Shown: positions 40,763 to 49,452 of the stretch, piece by piece
How positions within the stretch are numbered: position 1 is the first letter of the stretch
Layout: each line of letters begins with the position of its first letter
NCBI GenBank assembly: GCA_016191085.1
Contig: JACPPJ010000033.1
Coordinates: 1-63,859 of the forward strand
Reading direction: 5' to 3'
From: Acidobacteriota bacterium
GTDB lineage: Bacteria > Acidobacteriota > Terriglobia > 2-12-FULL-54-10
DNA length: 63,859 bases
Made by a program: the position numbers and the translations under genes
Notes under the pieces: generated by a model
Told to the model about the DNA's origin: nothing
The model's database searches: none
Seen by the model: the letters and a program-made list of their open reading frames with translations, nothing else

Positions 40763-41629
40763 ATGATCGTCATTCCATTTACCAAGGCTCAAGGCGCTGG
40801 CAACGATTTTCTCATTATCGAGAGCGGGCCCGATGTGCGCCTGCCCAGCGCCGACGTGCGGCGCCGCATGTGTGACAGGCATTACGGCGTGGGCGCCGAT
40901 GGGATATTATTTTTGAGCCGCTCGACGGAACACCGCGAGGCCGACGCCGATCTCCGCATATTCAACAGCGACGGCGGCGAGGTCGAGATCTCGGGCAACG
41001 GCACGCGTTGCGCCGCGGCTTACCTGGTGAACAGCGGCCAATTCGGCTCGGAGCTGGTCATCCGCACGGGTGCGGGCTGCAAGCGCCTGCAAGTAGTCTC
41101 GCGGCGCGAGAACCGCTTCGAGTTCGAGATGGCCATGGGCGCTCCCGTGTTTTCGCCGGAAAAGATTCCGTTTCGACCGCCAGACGCGGTACCCGAGCCT
41201 GTGATTGGCTATATCTTGCCCATCGGCTCGCGCTCGCGGAAGGTGACCGTTACCTCTATGGGGAATCCACACTGCTCCATTCTGGTGGACGATTTTGAAT
41301 GGGATTGGGAAACTCTAGGAGAGCAGATCGAGCGTCATCCTTATTTTCCGAACCGCACGAACGTTGAGTTCTATCGCGCGGTTTCGCGTGACGGCATCGA
41401 GGTGCGCTTTTGGGAACGTGGCGTCGGGTTTACGCTCTCTTCCGGAACAGGATCGTGCGCGGCTGCTGTCGCGGCAATTCTCAATAAACTCGTCGAAAGC
41501 CCGACAACGGTGAGAACTTTATCGGACACGCTGGGCGTGCATTGGGATGGTGGAGAAGTCATCCTCAAAGGACCGGCGGAAATCGTCTGCCGCGGCGAAT
41601 ACTTCAGCTCAGTGACAAGTGACGAGTGA
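40763..41629 (+). CDS. dapF: Diaminopimelate epimerase
   Basis: 288 residues. DapF interconverts LL- and meso-diaminopimelate, the cross-linking residue of the cell wall and the lysine precursor. The hallmark start FTKAQGAGNDF and the first active-site loop NGTRCAAAY with catalytic Cys 83 are present. The second active-site loop, normally E-R-G-x-G-x-T-x-x-C-G-T-G, reads ERGVGFTLSSGTG, so Ser 227 stands where the second catalytic Cys is expected. The C-terminus ends in a low-complexity GTGACAAG-type repeat (41611-41640) that supplies the last codons and the stop. It is followed after 71 bp by an LD-carboxypeptidase gene and then mpl. Confidence 0.93.
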   Translation: MIVIPFTKAQGAGNDFLIIESGPDVRLPSADVRRRMCDRHYGVGADGILFLSRSTEHREADADLRIFNSDGGEVEISGNGTRCAAAYLVNSGQFGSELVIRTGAGCKRLQVVSRRENRFEFEMAMGAPVFSPEKIPFRPPDAVPEPVIGYILPIGSRSRKVTVTSMGNPHCSILVDDFEWDWETLGEQIERHPYFPNRTNVEFYRAVSRDGIEVRFWERGVGFTLSSGTGSCAAAVAAILNKLVESPTTVRTLSDTLGVHWDGGEVILKGPAEIVCRGEYFSSVTSDE

Positions 41630-41640
41630 CAAGTGATGAG
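41611..41640. repeat. Short degenerate tandem repeat (GTGACAAGTGACGAG type)
   Basis: Imperfect units of about 7-8 bases, alternating GTGACAA, GTGACGA and GTGATGA. Similar tracts lie at 46161-46190, 46491-46544 (opposite orientation) and, more degenerate, 58154-58217. This one overlaps the dapF stop. Confidence 0.7.
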
Positions 41641-41700
41641 CGTACGGTGCTTGGCGCCTCTGCGAGGTTGTGTGAAATTCTTCCTTTCTCTTGAGAAGCT

Positions 41701-42678
41701 GTGATCAAACCTCCCGCTTTGGAACCCGGCGACACCATTGGCATCATCGCCCCGGCTGGGCCAGTGAACCCTGAGGCACTGAATCGCGGCATCGCGGAAC
41801 TGCACCGCATCGGCTACAAAACGGTCTTAGCCGATAGCGTGCTGTCGCAGCGGGGCTATTTCGCCGGAGAACATGTACATCGCGCCGAAGCGTTCCTGTC
41901 GATGCTGGCCAACCCCGACGTTAAAGCAATACTTGCCGCGCGTGGCGGCTACGGGGCGAACTACGTCGTGGAGTATCTATCGCGGCCGCCGGTGTTGCGC
42001 CGCCTGAAGCGTCTGCGACCCCGGATCATCATGGGCTATAGTGATGTGAGTAGTCTGTTGCTGTTCCTGCAGCAAAAGCTCCGCTGGGTGACGTTTCAAG
42101 GCCCCATGATCGCCAAGGATTTTGCCGCAGGCGAGACGGGATATGATCGCGAGCTCCTCGAGCAGGTGCTTGCGAGACGCTCATCCGAGATTCACGTTCG
42201 CTCGAATGCCATCACGCTGCGTCAGGGTTTCGCCGAAGGACGGCTGTATGGAGGCTGCTTGTCGTTGCTGGTCGCAACGCTAGGCACGGCTGAGGAGATT
42301 GATACCCGCGGAACGATTCTGCTGCTGGAAGATATTGCGGAAAAGCCGTATCGCATAGACCGGATGCTCTTTCAATTGCGCAGAGCCGGAAAACTCCGAG
42401 GAGTAAGAGCGGTTGTATTCGGAGAAATGCTCGGGTGCGCCGAAGGCTCGACTCCCGCCGAGGAGTTGCGCCCCGTGATCGCGGAAGCATTGAGCGGAGT
42501 TAAAGCGCCCATCGTTTTTGGTTTGCGCTTCGGACACACTACGGGAGGCTGCCTCACACTACCCATAGGAGTGCGAGCGCGGCTGGCGGCGCGGAAAAAC
42601 GTGAAACTCACTTTGCTCGAGTCTGCCGTGGGGCCGCCATCGCTTCCAAGGCGCCACTCAGCGAGGGATGCGCGATGA
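41701..42678 (+). CDS. ldcA: LD-carboxypeptidase (peptidase family S66)
   Basis: 325 residues. The start (PPALEPGDTIGIIAPAGPV), the ARGGYGANYVVEYL segment and the nucleophile motif IMGYSDVSSLLLF define the family; the C-terminal domain contributes the remaining Glu/His of the Ser-Glu-His triad. The enzyme removes the terminal D-Ala from recycled murein tetrapeptides in the cytoplasm, making the tripeptide used by Mpl. The mpl start overlaps its stop (ATGA at 42675-42678), indicating translational coupling and a shared role in peptidoglycan recycling. The start is GTG 41701. Confidence 0.93.
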   Translation: MIKPPALEPGDTIGIIAPAGPVNPEALNRGIAELHRIGYKTVLADSVLSQRGYFAGEHVHRAEAFLSMLANPDVKAILAARGGYGANYVVEYLSRPPVLRRLKRLRPRIIMGYSDVSSLLLFLQQKLRWVTFQGPMIAKDFAAGETGYDRELLEQVLARRSSEIHVRSNAITLRQGFAEGRLYGGCLSLLVATLGTAEEIDTRGTILLLEDIAEKPYRIDRMLFQLRRAGKLRGVRAVVFGEMLGCAEGSTPAEELRPVIAEALSGVKAPIVFGLRFGHTTGGCLTLPIGVRARLAARKNVKLTLLESAVGPPSLPRRHSARDAR

Positions 42679-44108
42679 TTGCTCCAAAACCTGGCGCACA
42701 CATCCACCTGATCGGGGTTGCGGGCACGGCAATGAGCGCCCTGGCTGGGCTCTTGAAAGCGCGCGGCTACCGCGTCACCGGATCGGACGCGGGGATATAT
42801 CCTCCCATCTCGACTCTCCTCCACGAACTGGGAATCGCGGTGTTTGACGGATACAGCGCCGCGCATCTCGAGCCGCGCCCGGATCTGGTCGTGATTGGCA
42901 ATGCATTATCGCGGGGCAATGAAGAAGTCGAAACCGTGCTCGATGGCAAGCTGTCTTATGCCTCCATGCCGGAGGCTCTGCGTGAGTTGTTCTTGCAAGA
43001 CCGCGAGACCGTGGTGGTTGCCGGTACGCATGGCAAGACCACGGTCACTTCAATTCTGGCGTGGATCTTCGAATCGGCGGGACTACAGCCGGGGTTCTTG
43101 ATCGGCGGCATACCTTTGAACTTCTCGCGCAGCTTCGCCAGCGGTTCGGGAAAATATTTCATTCTGGAAGGCGACGAATACGACACGGCGTTTTTCGACA
43201 AGGGCCCCAAGTTCCTGCACTACCGTCCCGACTCCGTTTTGCTGACCTCGGTTGAATTCGACCACGCCGACATCTACGCCGACCTGAGCGCCGTGAAAAC
43301 GGCCTTCAAGCGTCTCGTCAACCTGGTGCCGCGCAGGGGATGGATGATCGCTAAAGCTGAGAGCGAAACAGTCCGCGAATGTGTCGCGCGCGCATTCTGT
43401 ACCGTAGAAACATTCGGACTTGAGCAAGGCGAATGGCGAGCAAGCGACATTCGATTTACGGGCGGGATTACGAATTTCGCCGTGAAGCATCGTGATCAGC
43501 CCAAAGGCCATTTGAGCATGCAACTCTCAGGCGAACACAACGTGCTGAACGTGCTCTCGGCGGCGGCGATGGCGCAGCACTACGGCATTTCATGGGAACA
43601 GATCACGCGAGCCATCGAAGACTTCCGAGGCGTGCGTCGGCGCCTGGAGGTGGTCGGCGAAGAACACGGCGTGGTGGTGGTGGACGACTTCGCGCATCAC
43701 CCCACCGCTATCCGCGAGACGTTGCGCGCCGCGGTTGCTCGGTTTCCGGGACGCCGGATATGGGCGCTGGTCGAGCCGCGCTCCAACACGCTGCGACGGA
43801 ACGTCTTCGAGAAGCAGTTGGTGGACGCGCTAGCTCTGGCACAGCACGTGGTTATCGCCGAAGTCTATAACAAAGACAAACTCGCCGAATCTGAACGGCT
43901 GGATCCCGGACAAGTGTTGGCCGGACTGCGGCAGCGCGGCATTGCGGCAGAGCCGGGCGGCTCCGCGGACCAAATTGTGTCCTCCATTCTGCCGTCACTG
44001 GAGCTGGGCGACGCCGTGATTGTGATGTCGAATGGAGGATTCGGCGGCATCCACCAGAAATTGCTTCGCGCGCTCGCCGGCACCCGAGCCACCACAGTCG
44101 CCGAATGA
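42675..44108 (+). CDS. mpl: UDP-N-acetylmuramate:murein tripeptide ligase
   Basis: 477 residues, a Mur-ligase of the Mpl subfamily rather than MurC, judging by the start HIHLIGVAGTAMSALAGLLKARG, the ATP loop VVAGTHGKTTVTSILAW and the GFLIGGIPLNFSRSF and EGDEYDTAFFDKGPKF segments. Mpl attaches the recycled L-Ala-gamma-D-Glu-meso-diaminopimelate tripeptide to UDP-MurNAc, closing the murein salvage cycle. Its ATG overlaps the LD-carboxypeptidase stop by four bases. With dapF it forms a three-gene diaminopimelate/peptidoglycan operon. Confidence 0.95.
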   Translation: MIAPKPGAHIHLIGVAGTAMSALAGLLKARGYRVTGSDAGIYPPISTLLHELGIAVFDGYSAAHLEPRPDLVVIGNALSRGNEEVETVLDGKLSYASMPEALRELFLQDRETVVVAGTHGKTTVTSILAWIFESAGLQPGFLIGGIPLNFSRSFASGSGKYFILEGDEYDTAFFDKGPKFLHYRPDSVLLTSVEFDHADIYADLSAVKTAFKRLVNLVPRRGWMIAKAESETVRECVARAFCTVETFGLEQGEWRASDIRFTGGITNFAVKHRDQPKGHLSMQLSGEHNVLNVLSAAAMAQHYGISWEQITRAIEDFRGVRRRLEVVGEEHGVVVVDDFAHHPTAIRETLRAAVARFPGRRIWALVEPRSNTLRRNVFEKQLVDALALAQHVVIAEVYNKDKLAESERLDPGQVLAGLRQRGIAAEPGGSADQIVSSILPSLELGDAVIVMSNGGFGGIHQKLLRALAGTRATTVAE

Positions 44109-44218
44109 GCCCGCTTGTGAATTCCCTCGCAACCGCTCCCTTTCAGCGGGATCGACTTGCCGCGAGTCGCCGCTCTGTTATCCTGAACTCTTGACTGCTG
44201 TGGAAACGTCGTTGTCGC

Positions 44219-44363
44219 GGAAGGGCACGACTTCAGTCGTGCCGTAAACCGCGAATGTGAACCCGGCTTTAGCCGCTGAGGTTCCGAATCCAAGATCGCC
44301 GTCAGCGGCTGAAGCCGCGTTCTTAATACCCAATTAACGGCATGGCTGAAGCCATGCCCTTCC
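44219..44363. repeat. Composite palindromic repeat (copy 2)
   Basis: Starts GGAAGGGCACGAC and ends TGCCCTTCC, so the ends are inverted. Inside are GGCACGACT-tc-AGTCGTGCC at 44224-44243, CGGCT-tt-AGCCG, GCGGCT-ga-AGCCGC and GGCATGGCT-ga-AGCCATGCC at 44339-44358. It lies between mpl and the glycosyltransferase gene and has the same plan as the copies at 35514-35721 and 46309-46447. Confidence 0.85.
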
Positions 44364-44395
44364 GGCCCACACGAAAGTACCGAGCCGCGCGTCGC

Positions 44396-46171
44396 ATGAA
44401 ACATATCTCCAATCCGCTCTTGTGGCTGCTGCTGGCCTTCACACTTTTCTTTCTGGGCTTGGGCGCCGTCGGATTTGTCGGGCCGGATGAACCTCGCTAC
44501 GCCGATGTCGCGCGCGGCATGATGCAGTCCGGTGATTACGTCACGCCTCGTTTGTTCGGGTCACCGTGGTTTGAAAAGCCGCCGCTGTATTACTGGTTGG
44601 CCGCCCTCTTCTTCCATATGGGTGTCAACGAGGTCAATGCCCGGCTGCCTTCGGCGCTCGCGGCATGTTTGTTCGTGTGGTTCTGGTTCACACTGTCGAA
44701 CCGCCAGTTTGGCACCCGCACGGCGGCATTAACATCGATCCTGCTCGGCTCCACTCTGGGCTGGATTGGGTTCGCGCATGCGGCGTCGATGGACATGCTC
44801 TTTTCAGCAACGCTTGACGGCGCGCTCATTCTCCTCGGAATCTGGTTTTGGCAAAAACAGAAGCAGTACCTTTACGGCTTTTACGTGCTGCTGGCGCTTG
44901 CAACGCTCGCCAAAGGCCCCGTAGCCGTGGTCCTGGCCGGCTTGATCGCGCTGGCGTATGTGGTGACGTATCGAGACTGGGAAACTCTCTGGCGGACCAT
45001 CTACTCACCGGCGCTGTCATTCTTTTTCGTACTAGCTGCGCCTTGGTACGTGTTCTGCTACCAGCGCAACGGCCTCGCTTTCGTCGAGGAATTTATCATC
45101 AAGCACAATTTAGGGCGCTATACCTCGACGGCGCTTGGACATCCCCAGCCCGTTTGGTTCTACCTCCCGATCATCGCCGCCGGCCTGTTTCCGTGGGCTC
45201 CTATGCTGCTGCTGCCCATAACGGAGCTATTGACGCGCGCCGGGGCGCTGTTCGCGGATCGCCGGAAAACATTCTTGTTCTACTGGGCCGCTACCATATT
45301 CGTGTTCTTTTCGCTGTCAAAAAACAAACTGCCCAGCTATGTGCTGCCGGCGCTTCCGCCATTGACGCTTTGGATTGCGCTGATCATTGAGCATGGAAAA
45401 TTCGGCGAGAGCATGGAGTTGGGGAGTCAGGAGTCAGAAGCCGGAAGCCAGAAGAAAGGCACAGCGCGAGGCTCTACTGCATTAGCAACTGGTGAGCACG
45501 CCACAGCCCTGCAAGTGCAAAGCGCCGTGAGCGAAGCTACATACCTCCAGCGCCTGGCGGTATGGTTGATTGGCGCTTCTGCGGTGCTCCTGTTATCACT
45601 TCCGCTGGTCACCGCAGTGTTGGGCGATTCGCTGGCGACCGGATTGCGGCATGCGCTCGCGTCTTCAAATGCAGATCACTGGTGGACGCCGTTTCGGAAC
45701 GGGCCTGTGCCACCGCAAGCCGCGCTGCTTTTGCTGCTGCCGGTTGGCTTCGGCCTTTTTATGCTGTGGCGCAGAAATATACTGGAAGCATGCTTGCTCG
45801 TCCTCGTGGGGGTAGCGATGAGCATGTTGGGGATCGTGCAATATGTCTCCCCGGCGATCAACCGCGTCGCCTCCGTCAGAAGTGTGTCACAGCGCTTGGA
45901 GACCTTGCAGATAGAAGCCAACCAGCTTGCAATATGGCAGCTTCATCGAAATCAGTCGTTCGGCCTCAGCTTTTATACGGGGCGCCTGCTTCCCGAGTGG
46001 CATCCGCAAGATAGCCCAGAGTCGATTTCGTATGTGATTGCCAAGGACGACGCTCGCATCGCCGATGCACAACCCATGACGCTCTTCATCGGCCAGCGAC
46101 TGCGCCTATGGGCGTTGCCTCCAGCGCAGATCGAAATACATATCGAAAACAGCAAAAACAGTGACGAGTGA
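44396..46171 (+). CDS. ArnT/PMT-like membrane glycosyltransferase (GT39/GT83-type)
   Basis: About 592 residues from ATG 44396; the open frame begins inside the palindromic repeat at 44342, which is unlikely to be coding. An N-terminal membrane helix leads into the periplasmic catalytic loop GPDEPRYADVARGMM (Asp at about 31), the family's DExRY motif, followed by FEKPPLYYWLAAL and about a dozen membrane helices. Such enzymes move a sugar from a polyprenyl-phosphate donor to a lipid or protein acceptor in the periplasm. A Gly/Ser/Glu-rich insertion of about 35 residues sits near 340-375. The gene ends in a GTGACGAG-type repeat. The acceptor is unknown. Confidence 0.87.
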   Translation: MKHISNPLLWLLLAFTLFFLGLGAVGFVGPDEPRYADVARGMMQSGDYVTPRLFGSPWFEKPPLYYWLAALFFHMGVNEVNARLPSALAACLFVWFWFTLSNRQFGTRTAALTSILLGSTLGWIGFAHAASMDMLFSATLDGALILLGIWFWQKQKQYLYGFYVLLALATLAKGPVAVVLAGLIALAYVVTYRDWETLWRTIYSPALSFFFVLAAPWYVFCYQRNGLAFVEEFIIKHNLGRYTSTALGHPQPVWFYLPIIAAGLFPWAPMLLLPITELLTRAGALFADRRKTFLFYWAATIFVFFSLSKNKLPSYVLPALPPLTLWIALIIEHGKFGESMELGSQESEAGSQKKGTARGSTALATGEHATALQVQSAVSEATYLQRLAVWLIGASAVLLLSLPLVTAVLGDSLATGLRHALASSNADHWWTPFRNGPVPPQAALLLLLPVGFGLFMLWRRNILEACLLVLVGVAMSMLGIVQYVSPAINRVASVRSVSQRLETLQIEANQLAIWQLHRNQSFGLSFYTGRLLPEWHPQDSPESISYVIAKDDARIADAQPMTLFIGQRLRLWALPPAQIEIHIENSKNSDE

Positions 46172-46190
46172 TGAGTGACAAGTGACGAGA
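46161..46190. repeat. Short degenerate tandem repeat at the glycosyltransferase/hydrolase junction
   Basis: Units of GTGACGA and GTGATGA type, similar to 41611-41640. It supplies the stop of the glycosyltransferase gene and contains the GTG used as the apparent start of the next frame. Confidence 0.7.
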
Positions 46191-47777
46191 ATTGCAGCCG
46201 TAACACATTCGAGACTTTCGTTCCGCGCCTTCGTGGTACTTGTCTGTCTCGTGTCTGTGGCTCCGGCCGCTAACGCTAGCGGTCGCTGCGCAATGTCCTC
46301 AGAATTGCGTAAGGGCACGACTTCAGTCGTGCCGAAGGCGAGATGCAATTCGAGGGCTTTAGCGGCTGACGTGCGGTGTTTGCCCTCAGCGGCTGAAGCC
46401 GCTTCTGAGAGGCGACTCTTCGGCATGGCTGAAGCCATGCCCTTCCAGCCGTTCAAGAGCAGCGTTCTGAGAAATTCTATACAAGAGGATTCGTCACTCG
46501 TCACTAGTCACTCGCCACTTCCGATCACTCGTCCCTCATCACTGCCCCTGGACCGATTCTCAGGCATCTACCAAGTCTCACCCCGGCATTTCATCTACAT
46601 CCAACCGTGGCCCGGCGGCGAGGGCAAACTGCTATATACCGGCGAGGACGGGCAACTGCGGGCACTCTCTAGCGCAGGGGAGAACGCCTTCGTGGGAGGA
46701 CCCGGACTGCTGCTGGCGTCTCCCGCTGAGTTGAAAGTTCTTTTTGGCGAGGACACTCACGGGAACGTCACGCGCCTGATCCGGAAGCGCAACGGCGCCG
46801 CTGATGTATCGGCAGAGAAGCTGGGTGCGTACAAGCGTGAGGCGACCGAGTTCAAGAGCGATGGAGTGCGTCTGACAGGAACCTTGTGGACTCCCCCGGA
46901 TAAGGCCCCGCACCCCGCGCTGGTGCTGATTCACGGGTCAGGCAACACCGATCGCAACAACGTGCTGCCGCTCTCTCATTTTTTGCTGACGCACGGCATC
47001 GCGCTGCTCGCATATGACAAACGAGGTGCTGGCGAATCGAGCGGTGACTGGCGCGCCGCGAGTCTGCAAGAATTAGCAGCGGACGCGCTCGCTGCAGTCC
47101 AGTTTCTGGCCGCCAGGAAGGATATCGATCCCAAGCGCATTGGCCTGCTCGGCGCGAGCCAAGGCGGCTGGCTCGTCCCCGTTACGGCATCGCAATCACA
47201 GCACGTGGCATTCGCGATCACCGTCTCTGGCCCGAGCATGGGCCCTGCCGAACTTGAGAAGGTCCGGCTCAGTCACGATCTGCGCTCCAAGGGATTCAAG
47301 GAGGCGGACATTACCAGCGCCCTCGAACTATTGCAGATGGGCAACGATGTGGCGCGAGGAAAGCAGAAATGGGAAACGTACTACCCCGTTCTGCGCGAGA
47401 GCAGAAGTGCGGCTTGGGCGCGATACGTCTCCGTACCGCTCACTCAAGATAGTTGGCTGCTGGAGCACTGGCGGCGGTTGCCCCTCGACTTCAATCCAGC
47501 GCCTTACATCACCAAAGTTCGCGTTCCGCTGTTGGCGATCTTCGGCGGCCTCGACCACACGGTTCTACCCGCAGAAAACGCACAGCGGTGGAGGACGGCG
47601 CTGAAGCAGGGCGGAAACAAGGATTACACCATCAAAATATTCCCCAACGCTAACCACATGCTGCTCGAAGCGCGCACCGGCGCGGAAAATGAGTACCCCA
47701 TGCTGCAGCGGTTCGTACCGGAGTTCGCGCCCGTCCTGCTCGATTGGCTGCGCCAGCACGGCATTATCAACGAGTAA
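46182..47777 (+). CDS. Exported alpha/beta-hydrolase with an in-frame repeat insertion
   Basis: 531 residues from GTG 46182. A signal peptide (LSFRAFVVLVCLVSVAPAANA) is followed by some 80 residues encoded by a palindromic repeat (46309-46447) and a short tandem repeat (46491-46544); similarity to exported hydrolases resumes near LDRFSGIYQVSPRHFIYI. The catalytic domain (about 220-530) has the oxyanion segment LVLIHGSGNTDRNN, a nucleophile elbow LLGASQGGW and a late His in FPNANHMLLEA. It is probably a serine esterase or peptidase acting in the periplasm. The insertion keeps the frame open, so the gene is likely still functional. Whether GTG 46182 is the true start is uncertain. Confidence 0.8.
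   Translation: MTRIAAVTHSRLSFRAFVVLVCLVSVAPAANASGRCAMSSELRKGTTSVVPKARCNSRALAADVRCLPSAAEAASERRLFGMAEAMPFQPFKSSVLRNSIQEDSSLVTSHSPLPITRPSSLPLDRFSGIYQVSPRHFIYIQPWPGGEGKLLYTGEDGQLRALSSAGENAFVGGPGLLLASPAELKVLFGEDTHGNVTRLIRKRNGAADVSAEKLGAYKREATEFKSDGVRLTGTLWTPPDKAPHPALVLIHGSGNTDRNNVLPLSHFLLTHGIALLAYDKRGAGESSGDWRAASLQELAADALAAVQFLAARKDIDPKRIGLLGASQGGWLVPVTASQSQHVAFAITVSGPSMGPAELEKVRLSHDLRSKGFKEADITSALELLQMGNDVARGKQKWETYYPVLRESRSAAWARYVSVPLTQDSWLLEHWRRLPLDFNPAPYITKVRVPLLAIFGGLDHTVLPAENAQRWRTALKQGGNKDYTIKIFPNANHMLLEARTGAENEYPMLQRFVPEFAPVLLDWLRQHGIINE
46309..46447. repeat. Composite palindromic repeat inside a coding frame (copy 3)
   Basis: GTAAGGGCACGACTTCAGTC ... ATGCCCTTCC with the hairpins GGCACGACT/AGTCGTGCC, GCGGCT/AGCCGC and GGCATGGCT/AGCCATGCC, as in copies 1 and 2. 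It lies in frame between the signal peptide and mature part of the hydrolase 46182-47777. A separate CCGCTA/TAGCGG hairpin precedes it at 46266-46281. Confidence 0.85.
46491..46544. repeat. Short degenerate tandem repeat within the hydrolase gene
   Basis: Units of TCGTCAC / TAGTCAC / TCGCCAC type, the reverse complement of the tracts at 41611 and 46161. It is translated as a Ser/Leu/Pro-rich stretch in the hydrolase. Confidence 0.65.
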
Positions 47778-47880
47778 GAACGCTCGCGCGAATTATGCGC
47801 TAGAGAAAGTCCGCCAAGGTTAGAACCCCGTCTGCGTAGATCCAAGGCCACGACAGATATCCTGTCGAAGGGATCGCACC

Positions 47881-49032
47881 CTAACTCGGCGTCATCTTCC
47901 CGCCTTTCTCCAACTTGAAACGCTTATTGCGCCAGACAATTTGGCTTCCCCAGAAACTCGCCACCCAGATACAGAATCCAACAAGATCACGAATTGGGAG
48001 CAGCCAGAAGAACTTCGCAACCGTCTTATCGCGACAGACCACAAGCCCGGAACCGAACGCCGCGAGGAAACGCGAACTCACCGTTACAAAAAGTAACGAA
48101 AGCGCGATTCCCGAATGCGGCCGCAGGATGATAGCGACCGCAGCAAAAATAATTCCGAACGTAAGTATGAGGCCAAGGTATCCCCCTGGACGGCAGACAC
48201 GAACTGTTCTTGCCCAGCGCAACTGCTGGCTGATCCAACCCTGGATGGATCGCTCCGGCAGCACGGTTTCGACAACTGTGCTCGATAGGTGGATGCGATA
48301 GCCTCCCGCAGCAATCAGGTTCCCCAGAACGTAATCATCGGCAAGATAATCGGCCAACGGGGACAAGCCGCCGATTGCGGCGATCTGTTTTTTCGTTGTT
48401 GCGATTGTGGCGCCTAGCGCGAACTTTACGCCTTCAACCCAACGCGCCAGTAAAACCTGCCCTGCGAATTCGGCGCTGATCCCCAGGGCTTCGAAGATGG
48501 ACCTGACAGTGCGGCCCGGAATCCCGCGATAGAGGCAGGTAACCAAGCCCACCGTGGGATCGCTCAGCGGCGCCACGACAGTCCTCAGGTATTCTGGGCC
48601 CACCCGTATGTCCGCATCGTTGATCACTACCACATCGAATGAAGCTTCACGCAGCATCGTCTCCAGGCTGTTCACCTTTCTGTTAGCACCATGCGTTTGC
48701 GATGCGATCACGGTCCGGATACGTACATTCGGGAAGTCGCGTTCTAATTGCGCGATGATCGGGTGCGCAGGATCATCGCGATCACCAAAACCAACCACGA
48801 TCTCGAAACAGGGATACTGCTGCCGGCAATGACTGGCCAGATTGTCATAAAGGTCCCGCTCTACGCCCTTCAGAGGCTTCAGAACGGAAACAGGCGGAGC
48901 AAACTCCGTCACGGCGCGTTTTTCATACTGGAATTTTACAGCTGCGATGAAGACCGCAAGGTAATAGAACGCGGAAGCTGCCGCAAGCAGCAGAAAGATA
49001 TCAAATGCGGCAGAACTCGGGGCCAATGTCAT
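47881..49032 (-). CDS. hpnI: Hopanoid biosynthesis-associated glycosyltransferase HpnI
   Basis: 383 residues resembling ceramide glucosyltransferases (GT21): an N-terminal membrane helix (about 10-30), a catalytic domain starting PPVSVLKPLKGVERDLYDNL with the metal-binding VVINDADIRVG and a QQLRWARTVR motif, then C-terminal membrane helices. In hopanoid loci HpnI attaches a sugar-like head to bacteriohopanetetrol. It is in the same minus-strand group as hpnJ (49939-51438), with two small flippase-like genes in between. The presence of both is strong evidence that this organism makes extended, head-group-bearing hopanoids; the squalene-hopene cyclase is not in the window. Confidence 0.88.
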   Translation of the reverse strand: MTLAPSSAAFDIFLLLAAASAFYYLAVFIAAVKFQYEKRAVTEFAPPVSVLKPLKGVERDLYDNLASHCRQQYPCFEIVVGFGDRDDPAHPIIAQLERDFPNVRIRTVIASQTHGANRKVNSLETMLREASFDVVVINDADIRVGPEYLRTVVAPLSDPTVGLVTCLYRGIPGRTVRSIFEALGISAEFAGQVLLARWVEGVKFALGATIATTKKQIAAIGGLSPLADYLADDYVLGNLIAAGGYRIHLSSTVVETVLPERSIQGWISQQLRWARTVRVCRPGGYLGLILTFGIIFAAVAIILRPHSGIALSLLFVTVSSRFLAAFGSGLVVCRDKTVAKFFWLLPIRDLVGFCIWVASFWGSQIVWRNKRFKLEKGGKMTPS

Positions 49033-49089
49033 GGCGCTGGACCGGGATGACTAATAGCGCAGACGGCATCGGAACGCATGGGCCGATGG

Positions 49090-49452
49090 TTACAGGGATA
49101 TAAACGCTACCCCGAGGGCCACGCAAAGCGCCCCGGCCCACCGGGTGGGGCTGATGATTTCTTTCAACATGTACTTTGCGGCAAGCGTATCGACAATATA
49201 GGTACTGGCTGCTGCGGGCACCGCCCAACTCAGGTCGGCGCGCTCGAGCAAAGCTAAAAAGCTGAAGAATGCGATTGCCTTGAAACAAATTCCGAGCCAA
49301 ATCCACCCATTTTGAACTATGTTGCCGATGAGCCGCAGCAGCGGTCCAATGTGAAAGTCCGTGACCTCTCCAATGTTCTTCATCCCGCGCGTGACGCTGA
49401 GGTCGCCGACGGCGCCAGTCAAGATAACGATTCCCAGCAGCGCAAAAAGCAT
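49090..49452 (-). CDS. Small EamA/SMR-type membrane protein, subunit 2
   Basis: 120 residues with four membrane helices in the small-multidrug-resistance/EamA half-size format (LFALLGIVILTGAVGDLSVTRGMK ... WAGALCVALGVAFISL). Its start overlaps the stop of the next gene upstream by one base (TGATG), so the pair is translated together and is likely a heterodimer. Heterodimeric half-size members such as ArnE/ArnF flip undecaprenyl-phosphate sugars across the inner membrane. Placement between hpnJ and hpnI suggests flipping of a glycosylated hopanoid or of its sugar donor; this is inference. Confidence 0.8.
   Translation of the reverse strand: MLFALLGIVILTGAVGDLSVTRGMKNIGEVTDFHIGPLLRLIGNIVQNGWIWLGICFKAIAFFSFLALLERADLSWAVPAAASTYIVDTLAAKYMLKEIISPTRWAGALCVALGVAFISL

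Noticed and set aside
44342..44395. Upstream start of the ArnT-like gene
   Set aside because: These codons are inside the palindromic repeat, and the membrane helix begins after ATG 44396.
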